Source: Muribaculaceae bacterium (GTDB lineage: Bacteria > Bacteroidota > Bacteroidia > Bacteroidales > Muribaculaceae). Taken from it: a stretch of 11,291 bases of DNA. The stretch covers positions 1-11,291 of the forward strand of contig JAIDTS010000313.1 in assembly GCA_029060585.1 (NCBI GenBank), in the 5' to 3' direction. The notes under the pieces are model-generated. The model searched no databases, was not told where the DNA came from, and saw only the letters and a list, made by a program, of their open reading frames with translations. Positions 1 through 6,909 of this stretch are shown here, piece by piece (within the stretch, counting starts at the first letter, position 1; the number at the start of each line of letters is the position of its first letter). The position numbers and the translations under genes were made by a program.

Positions 1-408
1 AGCTGGGTCGGAAGCCCCGCCATAGTGAGAAGCGGCAAGGAAAGGCTGAAGGGTGTCGTATCCAACCTCACCCCGCAGTCGCAGAACGGAGTCATCAAGT
101 TTACCGTGCGCCTTGAAGACGACGCCCACCCCCGCCTGCGGTCCGGACTTAAGACCGATGTCTTTGTAGCCTGCGACGTGGTGGACGATGCCATCCGCAT
201 CCCCAACGGATCCTTCTACACCGGCCCAGGCACCTACAGCCTCTTTTTCCTGAGTAAAGATGGTAAAAAACTCGAAAAGCACGAGGTGAAGCTTGGGAGC
301 TCCAACTATGAGTTCGTAGAGGTCCAGAACGGCATCCGTCCCGGCGACCGAGTAGTTCTCTCAGACATGTCCCGCTTCAAGGATTCCTCCTCACTCCGAG
401 TCCGTTAA
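1..408 (+). CDS. HlyD/MacA-family periplasmic adaptor, C-terminal part
   Basis: This is the C-terminal 135 residues of a membrane-fusion (periplasmic adaptor) protein that links an inner-membrane ABC permease to a TolC channel. The reading frame is open from base 1, so the N-terminal membrane anchor, the lipoyl domain and the coiled coil lie upstream of the window. What remains matches the last beta-barrel domain (a stretch reading VIKFTVRLED, then LRSGLKTDVFVA) and the membrane-proximal domain, ending in the typical NGIRPGDRVVLSD turn. The TAA stop at 406-408 is followed at once by the heptamer repeat of the next gap. Position at the head of six permease genes, an ATPase and a TolC gene supports a MacA-like role rather than an RND-pump adaptor, although the C-terminal part alone cannot separate the two. 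A GTG at 25 is only an internal codon. Confidence 0.85.
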   Translation, partial: SWVGSPAIVRSGKERLKGVVSNLTPQSQNGVIKFTVRLEDDAHPRLRSGLKTDVFVACDVVDDAIRIPNGSFYTGPGTYSLFFLSKDGKKLEKHEVKLGSSNYEFVEVQNGIRPGDRVVLSDMSRFKDSSSLRVR

Positions 409-409
409 T

Positions 410-537
410 TAATGCATAATGCATAATTCATAATGCACAATGCATAATTAATTTCTTCGCAAAAGATACAAGATACAGCTACGAAAAATACCCACAGCAT
501 TAACAATTATGCATTATGCATTGTGAATTATGCAATA
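410..537. repeat. Heptamer repeat arms in inverted orientation, TAATGCA type (adaptor / A1 gap)
   Basis: The gap between the adaptor and the first permease holds two facing arrays of a 7-bp unit. The left arm (410-451) is six units in exact 7-bp phase: TAATGCA twice, TAATTCA, TAATGCA, CAATGCA, TAATTAA. The right arm (504-537) has the complementary unit TGCATTA with variants TGCATTG, TGAATTA and TGCAATA. Bases 420-449 and 505-534 are complementary at 28 of 30 positions, so the transcript could fold into a long stem with a loop of about 55 nt. The right arm ends 9 bp before the chosen permease start. The loop shows no recognisable promoter or gene. Confidence 0.85.
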
Positions 538-546
538 AATAAAACT

Positions 547-1896
547 ATGAAATTAATAAGAAAAACAATAAAAGAGGCTCTGAAGACCCCAGGCTTCTCC
601 CTCCTCTACATGGCGGGCGTGGCCTTCACGGTAGCCTTCACCATCATCTACGGGATGCTGCTCTATAGCCAGCTCGGTCCCGTCTACCCGGAATATGACC
701 GGAGCTCGACAATATATGTCAAAACCATGGTGGTGACAAACGGAAACAACAGATCAAGCGGCTCTCTCGGCCGCAACTTCATCGATGAGTTTCTGCGCGA
801 TAAGATCAAGTCTGCCGATAAGATGACAGCCTCTGTCAACTGGCTCTCCGGCTATCCCATGGTGCAGACCGATGGCCACGGACCTGAGTTTCATGCCGAG
901 GTTCGCTATGTGGAGCCATCCTTCTTCGACTTCTACCATTATGAGTTCAAGTCAGGGAAGCCGTTCTCTCAAGAAGACTTTGATTCCGGGATGGAGGTTG
1001 CCGACATAAGCGAGCGTATCGCGACGAGACTCTTCGGATCTCCTGAAGAAGCAGTAGGAAAAGATATATCTATCAACCACGAAAATTACAGGATCCGAGG
1101 AGTATTCCGCGAGGGAAGCGCGCTGAATGTTGATTCGTATGGTGAGGTTTTCATGCCATACAGTCTTACGTCAAGCTCTCATGGATATAATGAAGGGAGC
1201 CGCAGATATTTAGGAAGACTCAGAGCCACATTCAAGGTTAAGGAAGGCAAGGAAGAGGCATTCCGCGATGAATTGCGCGACATATGCCGGCGGATCAATG
1301 CCATGGACACAACCCAGGAAGTCTTCTATCTGCCCGGAGTGATGAGTCATGCCGAGCACGTATTGACAGACACCAACGTAGAATGGGGATGGGATGGAAG
1401 CGAAGAAGACCAGTTTAAGATAAAGGAAGCCTCTACCGTTTTCCAATTGTGGAAGCCTTTCCTCATAGCGCTTCTTGTGGTACTCGTCATTCCGGCCCTC
1501 AATATCAGCGGACTTATCGGGGCACGCATGGACCGCATGGCATCCGAATTAGGAGTGCGACGCTGTTTCGGAGCCAACCGCCGCAGACTTATGGAAATGG
1601 TATTGACGGAGAATCTCGTCCTCACGCTCGTCGGAGGAGTGGTAGGATTGATTGCCGCATGGTTGATCTCTGTTTTCGCGGGAGACTTCCTGCTTCAACT
1701 CACCCCGCTGGCATATGAACAGGGTTTCAGATTTGGCAACAATGCATCGTTTATCACGGCAGAATCTGCATTCGCGCCTCTTCTCTTCCTCTTCGCTCTG
1801 TGCATCTGCATAGTCCTCAACCTCATCTCCGCATGGATTCCGGCACGCCGGGCCCTTCATGCGCAAATCACAGAATCCATCAACACTAAACGATGA
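547..1896 (+). CDS. MacB/FtsX-type ABC transporter permease A1
   Basis: Inner-membrane permease subunit of a MacB-like mechanotransmission ABC transporter, 449 residues. Seen: a membrane helix at about 17-40, a periplasmic MacB-core-type domain at about 45-295, then three helices at about 304-324, 357-380 and 410-433. After the second helix is the coupling motif ELGVRRCFGA (GVRRCFGA at 336-343), which in FtsX/MacB proteins contacts the ATPase. It has no nucleotide-binding domain, unlike enterobacterial MacB, so it must use the separate ATPase at 6105. The ATG at 547 is chosen because the paralogue at 3321 begins with the same MKLI...TIKEALKTPGFSLLY; a GTG 24 bp upstream lies inside the repeat arm and would only add repeat-encoded residues. 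Its stop overlaps the next start (ATGA), so it is very likely translationally coupled to B1. Confidence 0.9.
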   Translation: MKLIRKTIKEALKTPGFSLLYMAGVAFTVAFTIIYGMLLYSQLGPVYPEYDRSSTIYVKTMVVTNGNNRSSGSLGRNFIDEFLRDKIKSADKMTASVNWLSGYPMVQTDGHGPEFHAEVRYVEPSFFDFYHYEFKSGKPFSQEDFDSGMEVADISERIATRLFGSPEEAVGKDISINHENYRIRGVFREGSALNVDSYGEVFMPYSLTSSSHGYNEGSRRYLGRLRATFKVKEGKEEAFRDELRDICRRINAMDTTQEVFYLPGVMSHAEHVLTDTNVEWGWDGSEEDQFKIKEASTVFQLWKPFLIALLVVLVIPALNISGLIGARMDRMASELGVRRCFGANRRRLMEMVLTENLVLTLVGGVVGLIAAWLISVFAGDFLLQLTPLAYEQGFRFGNNASFITAESAFAPLLFLFALCICIVLNLISAWIPARRALHAQITESINTKR

Positions 1897-3197
1897 ACTT
1901 GGCCATGACACAGATATTAAAATCAATATTCGGAAGAAAGACACGTTCGTTCGCTCTTTTCATCGAGATAGTGATAGTCACGATAATAGGATGGATAGTA
2001 ATCGAACCCGTAGCAGTCAACACCACAACCGCACTGATTCCTGCAGGATACGACTACGACCGGCTCGTCATGCTGACGTTTGATTTTCTCTCATCCAAAT
2101 CTCCGGAATATGATAATTCGACTGATAACCAGGACAAGGAAAAGTTATTCGGCAATCTTCTGCAGATGATCAGGCAACGCCAAGGCGTGGAAAAAGCCAC
2201 ATATGTCTACTACCAATCATTCGAAACGGATGGTAGGTCTTCAAGCGGCATAGTAGCCGATTCCACTTATAAAGAGAAGGGATTGGAGGATATCGGATTC
2301 AGCATGACATGTATCGAATATATGCCCAACACGGATTTCTTCGCTACATTCGGAATAAAGGATGCAAACGGCAATGATTTTCAGGAGCCGGAAATGAGTG
2401 AAAGCACCTACATTATCAGCCAGAGTGTGGCAAAAGCACTTTTTCCTGACTCCTCTGCGATTGGCAAAGAGGTGTATCCCCCATCTGAATGGAGACCTTA
2501 CGCAATGACCGCAGCCGGCGTGACGGCAGATATGCCCTACAACAAGGGAGACGGACGAATAGGCACCTACTACATAGCAAGAGACTGGGAGGGATGGACA
2601 AGACCCGCAGGAATTATGTTGCGTCTCGGAGAGGGGGTCAACCCGCGCGCATTCATCGACAAGCTAACTTCAGACCTATCCCAATACCGGTCGGGAAATA
2701 TGTATCTGACCCATCCGGTCTATATGAGTGATCAGCGCGACGAGATATTCGCTCCTAAGCAACGCGAGCTCACACAGAAGTGGCTGATAGTTGGATTCTT
2801 CCTGATCAATGTGCTATTAGGAGTGGCCGGAACATTCTACGTCCAGTGCAAGACCCGGATTCCCAATGCGGGAGTGATGAGAGCTTTCGGTGCTCCACGC
2901 CGAAGGGTAGTATGGAGTATCGTGGGCGAGGCTGTGGTGACCACCATCCTCGGGTGGATCATAGGAAGCTTCATCTATCTAATCTACCTCAAGACCCAAG
3001 GATTTCCGATGGAGACGGACGCAAGTCCGATAATACAGTACATCCGACCGCTATGGCACGACACGAAACTCGGGCGCTACTCCGTCATCGGCGGCATCAT
3101 ACTGCTCCTCCTGCTCTTGACATCCGCCATCGGAGCATGGCTACCGGCACGCAAGGTAGGCCGCGTGCCGATCGTAGATTCCCTGCGCGACGAATAA
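1893..3197 (+). CDS. MacB/FtsX-type ABC transporter permease B1
   Basis: Second permease of the first pair, 434 residues. It has one N-terminal helix (about 19-40, rich in I and V, ending IIGWIVIE), a periplasmic domain to about residue 290, and three C-terminal helices. The coupling motif is altered: NAGVMRAFGA (GVMRAFGA at 327-334), where the acidic residue before G and the first arginine of the E-I-G-V-R-R pattern are replaced by A and M. The protein ends VGRVPIVDSLRDE, nearly the same as B2. The start at 1893 overlaps the A1 stop by 4 bp; a second ATG at 1905 (MTQILKSIFG) is an equally possible start, since B2 lacks the extra residues in recognisable form. Tight coupling with A1 suggests equal amounts of both proteins and an A1-B1 heterodimer. 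This last point is inference. Confidence 0.88.
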   Translation: MNLAMTQILKSIFGRKTRSFALFIEIVIVTIIGWIVIEPVAVNTTTALIPAGYDYDRLVMLTFDFLSSKSPEYDNSTDNQDKEKLFGNLLQMIRQRQGVEKATYVYYQSFETDGRSSSGIVADSTYKEKGLEDIGFSMTCIEYMPNTDFFATFGIKDANGNDFQEPEMSESTYIISQSVAKALFPDSSAIGKEVYPPSEWRPYAMTAAGVTADMPYNKGDGRIGTYYIARDWEGWTRPAGIMLRLGEGVNPRAFIDKLTSDLSQYRSGNMYLTHPVYMSDQRDEIFAPKQRELTQKWLIVGFFLINVLLGVAGTFYVQCKTRIPNAGVMRAFGAPRRRVVWSIVGEAVVTTILGWIIGSFIYLIYLKTQGFPMETDASPIIQYIRPLWHDTKLGRYSVIGGIILLLLLLTSAIGAWLPARKVGRVPIVDSLRDE

Positions 3198-3204
3198 CTC
3201 TCGC

Positions 3205-3310
3205 TAATGCATAATACACAATGCATAATGCACAATCACATCCTCGAACGAAATTTCTTAAAGGAACAACGGGAAAGAAAATAGTACTGACAATTATGAA
3301 TGATGCATTA
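3205..3310. repeat. Heptamer repeat arms, TAATGCA type, degraded (B1 / A2 gap)
   Basis: The 123-bp gap between B1 and A2 carries the same repeat type as the gaps before A1 and before the ATPase. The left arm (3205-3236) reads TAATGCA, TAATACA, CAATGCA, TAATGCA and a partial CAAT in 7-bp phase. The right arm (3291-3310) is shorter: CAATTA, TGAATGA, TGCATTA. The arms are complementary only in part (the first eight bases TAATGCAT pair perfectly with 3303-3310; the rest is broken by mismatches). The right arm ends 10 bp before the A2 start. Between the arms are 54 bp without a clear promoter or gene. Confidence 0.75.
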
Positions 3311-3320
3311 ACATAAAGTT

Positions 3321-4667
3321 ATGAAATTGATAATACGAACAATAAAGGAGGCACTGAAGACACCGGGGTTTTCGCTCCTATATATCGGAGGTGTGGCTGT
3401 CACGATTGCCTTCACCGTAGTATACGGAATCATACTCTACGGACAGCTTGGACCGGTATATCCGGAATACAACCGGACAAACACCTATTATATCGACACC
3501 TCAATCGCTAAGGATGGCAGCTCTATCGGAAACACAGGTTTAGGATTGGCTTTCATCGATGAGTTCCTTCGCGATAGCATTCCATCGATAGAAAGTATGA
3601 CTGCCATGACAAGATATGAATCCGGTGCAAAGATGGTGGAGACCAATGGCCGTTGTCCTGAATTCCATGTCAATGCACATGGTGTAGAGCCTTCCTTCTT
3701 CAATTTTTATAAATATGAGTTTCTGGCAGGGAAACCCTTCTCAAGATCTGATTTTGAAGCCGGCGACAAGGTGGCTGTGATCAGTGAGAAAGTTGCACGC
3801 CGCCTATTCGACAGTCCTGACGAGGCGATTGGAGAAAGCTTGAGCATCGACCATGTCAGATTCCGCATAGCAGGTGTATTCCGCGAAGGGAGCGCTTTAT
3901 GTCCTGACTCATATGGGGAAGTCTTCTATCCATATTCCATACTTGCAGAAAAATCTAAAGCGCTTGACGCCAACGACGCATGGCATGCAAAGTATATGGG
4001 TAATTTTAAAGCCATCATTAAAGCGAAATCCGGGAAGGGCGATGAATTGAGGAAAAGCATCAATGAGATTTGCCGACGGATCAATCTGGTGGATACCACT
4101 TCTGCAAAATTTTATATTCCTTTCGTCCGCTCACACACGGAGCATGTCCTTTCCGAGAATCGGATTGACTATAAAAAGGATTCTTATGAGGTGGAGACTG
4201 CAAAGACTCCATTGCAACTCTGCCAGTCGCTTCTTATTGGATTGTTTGTCGTCCTCATTATCCCGGCCTTAAATATAAGCGGCCTTATATCCGCAAGAAT
4301 GGACCGGATGCGCGCGGATATTGGAGTGAGAAGATGTTTCGGTGCGCCTCGCTACAGGCTGATGGCGATGGTAATGAATGAAAACCTGATCCTTACCGTT
4401 ATCGGAGGTCTCGTGGGAATGATAGCAGCATGGATCATGATTTTATGCGCAGGAGACAGGCTGCTGAAATTTATGCCCTTGGAATTGGATTGGGGAATTT
4501 CAATCAACCGCAGTGCGTCGATCATAACCGGAGAAATGGCCTTTGCTCCTGTCTTATTCATCGCGGTTTTCCTGATTTGCCTGATTCTAAACACAATATC
4601 CGCATGGATTCCGGCAAGAATAGCCATGCGAAGACAAATCACCGAATCGATCAACTCAAAAAGATAA
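3321..4667 (+). CDS. MacB/FtsX-type ABC transporter permease A2 (paralogue of A1)
   Basis: First permease of the second pair, 448 residues, an evident duplicate of A1: 30 of the first 40 residues are identical, and length, helix layout and C-terminal ending (QITESIN.KR) agree. The coupling motif is ADIGVRRCFGA (GVRRCFGA at 335-342). The periplasmic domain is recognisable in blocks such as VYPEYNR, FIDEFLRDSI, EPSFFNFYKYEFLAGKPFS and GVFREGSAL, but diverges strongly at about residues 210-300. This is where substrate or adaptor contacts would be expected to change. The ATG at 3321 is supported by alignment with A1. By eye the gene uses more A/T-ending codons than A1 or the ATPase. It lies 6 bp before B2. 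It lacks an ATPase domain, so it depends on the single ATPase gene of the locus. Confidence 0.9.
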   Translation: MKLIIRTIKEALKTPGFSLLYIGGVAVTIAFTVVYGIILYGQLGPVYPEYNRTNTYYIDTSIAKDGSSIGNTGLGLAFIDEFLRDSIPSIESMTAMTRYESGAKMVETNGRCPEFHVNAHGVEPSFFNFYKYEFLAGKPFSRSDFEAGDKVAVISEKVARRLFDSPDEAIGESLSIDHVRFRIAGVFREGSALCPDSYGEVFYPYSILAEKSKALDANDAWHAKYMGNFKAIIKAKSGKGDELRKSINEICRRINLVDTTSAKFYIPFVRSHTEHVLSENRIDYKKDSYEVETAKTPLQLCQSLLIGLFVVLIIPALNISGLISARMDRMRADIGVRRCFGAPRYRLMAMVMNENLILTVIGGLVGMIAAWIMILCAGDRLLKFMPLELDWGISINRSASIITGEMAFAPVLFIAVFLICLILNTISAWIPARIAMRRQITESINSKR

Positions 4668-4673
4668 CTAACC

Positions 4674-5960
4674 ATGAGAATAATATTTAAATCAATGATC
4701 AGCAATTGGAAGAAGTCATTTGGTTTGACTATTGAACTCATCATAGTCACTATTATCGGATGGCTGCTAATCGATTCAGTAGCTATGATGACAAGCATGG
4801 TGTCCATTCCCTCCAATTATGATCACGATAGACTCGTGACTGCAAAATTCAGCACTTTAGATATAAATACATATGATTATGACTCAACTGCCAATGAGAA
4901 TCAATCGGTGTATTACCAGAGAATTCTTGACCTTATTCGCCAGCATCCGGAAGTGGAACATGCCACCTTCTGCGGATCCCTTGGATTTGAGGGTGATTCT
5001 TATTGGGGAATAGGATTCCCGGCTGATTCCACATATTATAATCTGGATGCCCAAGACCTTGAAATCGGCGCGGCATATATAAGCTATGTCCCCGGCACCG
5101 ATTACTTTGCCACCTACGGAATAAAAGATCCTGACGGCAAACCTTTTGTCGAGCCGGAGAATGACGGTACCGGATACATAGTGACACATACTCTTGCAAA
5201 AGGGAGATATCCCACGAAGAGCGCCATAGGGCAGAATCTGTTTGAACTGACTGAAGAAGTCACGACTCCAACTCCTATATTAGGAATCACTGCCGATACT
5301 CCTTATCGTAAATCTCAAGGAAGAACCGCAGTCGCTTTTTACCCATGTAAACTGAGTGGAAGCAGTATAGAGGGCATTACCATGCGCGTCAAGGACGGCG
5401 TGAATACAAAGCGTTTTCTTGACGATCTTACAACCCATCTCTCCAACTACAAGATTGGCAACATTTATCTGAGTGAGCCCGAACTCATGGCCGACAAACG
5501 AGAAAAAACGATGGATCGCATCGACAAGAAATTGACTCAAAATTGGGTAATGGTGATATTTTTCATTGTCAATGTCATCCTCGGAATAGCCGGAACATTC
5601 TATATCCAATGCCGTAGCCGAATCTCAGACGCCGGAGTCATGAGGGCTTTCGGAGCAAGCCGACGCCGAATTGAATGGAGCATTATCGGAGAAGCCTGCA
5701 TTACGGTCATACTGGCTTGGCTCATTGGAAGTGCAGTATATTTCATATATCTGAATTTTTCGGATATTGAAATAGATACTGAAGTGGGGAAAGCGATCCA
5801 GATAATAAAACCCATGTGGTATGACACAGCCGGATCACGCTATTCGATTATAGGAGGAAGCGTACTGCTTCTGCTCCTGATTTCAGCAATAATCGGTGTC
5901 TGCCTCCCGGCCCGAAGGGTAGGACGGGTCGCCATCGTAGATTCACTGCGCGACGAATAA
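4674..5960 (+). CDS. MacB/FtsX-type ABC transporter permease B2 (paralogue of B1)
   Basis: Second permease of the second pair, 428 residues. It shares with B1 the N-terminal helix block (IELIIVTIIGWLLID), periplasmic blocks such as PNYDHDRLV-like (SNYDHDRLV), PGTDYFATYGIKD and KIGNIYLSEPELM, the altered coupling motif DAGVMRAFGA (GVMRAFGA at 321-328), and the ending VGRVAIVDSLRDE, which matches B1 in 12 of 13 residues. Helices are at about 16-37, 286-307, 335-360 and 392-416. It starts 6 bp after the A2 stop, so it is probably coupled to A2. The DNA around its stop (CTGCGCGACGAATAACTC) is identical to that of B1, and the repeat left arm follows at almost the same distance in both. The duplicated segment therefore included the downstream repeat. 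Confidence 0.9.
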   Translation: MRIIFKSMISNWKKSFGLTIELIIVTIIGWLLIDSVAMMTSMVSIPSNYDHDRLVTAKFSTLDINTYDYDSTANENQSVYYQRILDLIRQHPEVEHATFCGSLGFEGDSYWGIGFPADSTYYNLDAQDLEIGAAYISYVPGTDYFATYGIKDPDGKPFVEPENDGTGYIVTHTLAKGRYPTKSAIGQNLFELTEEVTTPTPILGITADTPYRKSQGRTAVAFYPCKLSGSSIEGITMRVKDGVNTKRFLDDLTTHLSNYKIGNIYLSEPELMADKREKTMDRIDKKLTQNWVMVIFFIVNVILGIAGTFYIQCRSRISDAGVMRAFGASRRRIEWSIIGEACITVILAWLIGSAVYFIYLNFSDIEIDTEVGKAIQIIKPMWYDTAGSRYSIIGGSVLLLLLISAIIGVCLPARRVGRVAIVDSLRDE

Positions 5961-5967
5961 CTCCCCC

Positions 5968-6092
5968 TAATGCATAATGCACAGTGCATAATGCATAATT
6001 CCTTTCAACTATAAAACTAAAAAAATTACAACACAAGAAAATAATAACAATAGCATGACAATTATGCATTATGCATTATGAATTATGCATTA
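5968..6092. repeat. Heptamer repeat arms in inverted orientation, TAATGCA type (B2 / ATPase gap)
   Basis: Two facing arms flank the 144-bp gap. The left arm 5968-6000 reads TAATGCA, TAATGCA, CAGTGCA, TAATGCA, TAATT; the right arm 6060-6092 reads AATTA, TGCATTA, TGCATTA, TGAATTA, TGCATTA. The arms are complementary at 30 of 33 positions (mismatches at arm positions 12, 15 and 17). The loop is 59 bp, A-rich, and has no recognisable gene. The right arm ends 12 bp before the ATPase start and contains an in-frame ATG at 6078 that can mislead start calling. Confidence 0.88.
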
Positions 6093-6104
6093 AAAAAAGA
6101 AACT

Positions 6105-6770
6105 ATGATTACTCTTAAAGACATCAACAAGATCTACCGTACAGATGAAATCGAGACCCAGGCTCTCGAAAACGTGAATATCCATATCGACAAGGGAGAG
6201 TTCGTCTCCGTCATGGGCCCATCCGGCTGCGGAAAATCGACGCTGCTCAACATAGTCGGCTTGCTCGACACCCCGACTTCCGGCACAGTCACTATAGCCG
6301 GTACAAACGTGGAAGGCATGAACGACTCAACCCTCGCAGCATTCCGCAACCAGAAACTCGGATTCGTATTCCAGAGCTTCCACCTCATCGACTCACTCAA
6401 CGTGATCGACAATGTGATGCTCCCACTCCTCTACCGCAAGTCGAGTGCGTCGGAACGTGAGAAACTCGCAAAGGAGGTGCTCGAGCGCGTAGGCCTCAGC
6501 CACCGCATGCGTCACCGTCCGTCGCAGCTTTCCGGCGGTCAGTGCCAGCGCGTCGCCATAGCCCGCGCCATCGTAGGCAACCCCGAGATAATACTCGCCG
6601 ACGAACCTACCGGTAACCTCGACTCCAAGATGGGCGCGGAGGTGATGGACCTTCTCCACACCCTCAACCGCGAGGACGGACGCACAATCATGATGGTGAC
6701 CCACAATGAAGAGCAGGCCCATCAGACCGACCGCATCATCCGCTTCTTCGATGGAAGACAGGTAATGTAA
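6105..6770 (+). CDS. ABC transporter ATP-binding protein, LolD/MacB type
   Basis: Cytoplasmic ATPase that powers the permeases, 221 residues. All catalytic motifs are present: Walker A GPSGCGKS (38-45), Q-loop glutamine 90 (FVFQ), signature LSGGQ (142-146), Walker B IILADE with catalytic E167, D-loop NLDS (171-174) and switch histidine 200 (VTH). The sequence after the signature is CQRVAIARA, with cysteine where many relatives have glutamine. Family placement with LolD, FtsE and MacB ATPases follows from the FVFQSFHLID block, ADEPTGNLDS and the length. The ATG at 6105 (MITLKDINKIYR) is chosen; an in-frame ATG at 6078 would add nine residues encoded by the repeat arm, which is not typical for the family. 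It is the only ATPase seen for six permeases and sits between the second and third pair. Confidence 0.95.
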   Translation: MITLKDINKIYRTDEIETQALENVNIHIDKGEFVSVMGPSGCGKSTLLNIVGLLDTPTSGTVTIAGTNVEGMNDSTLAAFRNQKLGFVFQSFHLIDSLNVIDNVMLPLLYRKSSASEREKLAKEVLERVGLSHRMRHRPSQLSGGQCQRVAIARAIVGNPEIILADEPTGNLDSKMGAEVMDLLHTLNREDGRTIMMVTHNEEQAHQTDRIIRFFDGRQVM

Positions 6771-6780
6771 TTCAATTAAT

Positions 6781-6905
6781 AGTCTTCAGTCTTTAGTCTT
6801 CAGTCTTCAGAATGCGGTTTCGCCGCAGGGTAGGAGACTATGAAATCCTAAAAGCTGATTTTCAACGTAATCTTAAGACTGAAGACTCAAGACTCAAGAC
6901 TCAAC
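6781..6905. repeat. Heptamer repeat arms in inverted orientation, AGTCTTC type (ATPase / C gap)
   Basis: The 139-bp gap has a repeat of different sequence but the same design. The left arm 6781-6810 is AGTCTTC, AGTCTTT, AGTCTTC, AGTCTTC, AG; the right arm 6872-6905 contains AAGACTG and then AAGACTC three times. Bases 6781-6810 and 6872-6901 are complementary at 27 of 30 positions. The loop is 61 bp and contains a small GC-rich hairpin at 6813-6827. The right arm ends 4 bp before the ATG of permease C, so a folded transcript would place the start at the foot of the stem. Confidence 0.88.
6813..6827 (+). other. Small GC-rich hairpin inside the repeat loop
   Basis: TGCGG at 6813-6817 and CCGCA at 6823-6827 form a perfect 5-bp stem with the 5-nt loop TTTCG. 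It directly follows the left repeat arm. No T-run follows, so it is not a standard intrinsic terminator; it could be a nucleation hairpin or simply chance. Confidence 0.4.
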
Positions 6906-6909
6906 AACT

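Noticed and set aside
410..537. MITE or insertion-sequence remnant with terminal inverted repeats
   Set aside because: The four facing-arm gaps have loops of similar length, but loop sequences are unrelated, no target-site duplication is visible, and the arms are tandem heptamers rather than unique termini.
1549..1944. Long minus-strand reading frames opposite the permeases and the ATPase (also near 7800-8363 and 4352-4816)
   Set aside because: They lie fully or almost fully opposite genes with clear family motifs, have no recognisable domain, and show the composition expected from antisense reading of hydrophobic codons.
547..3197. A1 and B1 as one gene broken by a frameshift
   Set aside because: Each has its own complete helix plan and C-terminal ending, and the same two-gene split is found in A2/B2 and C/D.
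3205..6092. CRISPR array
   Set aside because: The repeated units are 7 bp, contiguous and degenerate, without spacers, and no cas genes are nearby.
6771..6909. Intrinsic terminator after the ATPase gene
   Set aside because: The GC-rich hairpin at 6813-6827 has only a 5-bp stem and is followed by GGGTAGGAG, not a T-run. The long repeat stem also has no T-run after it.
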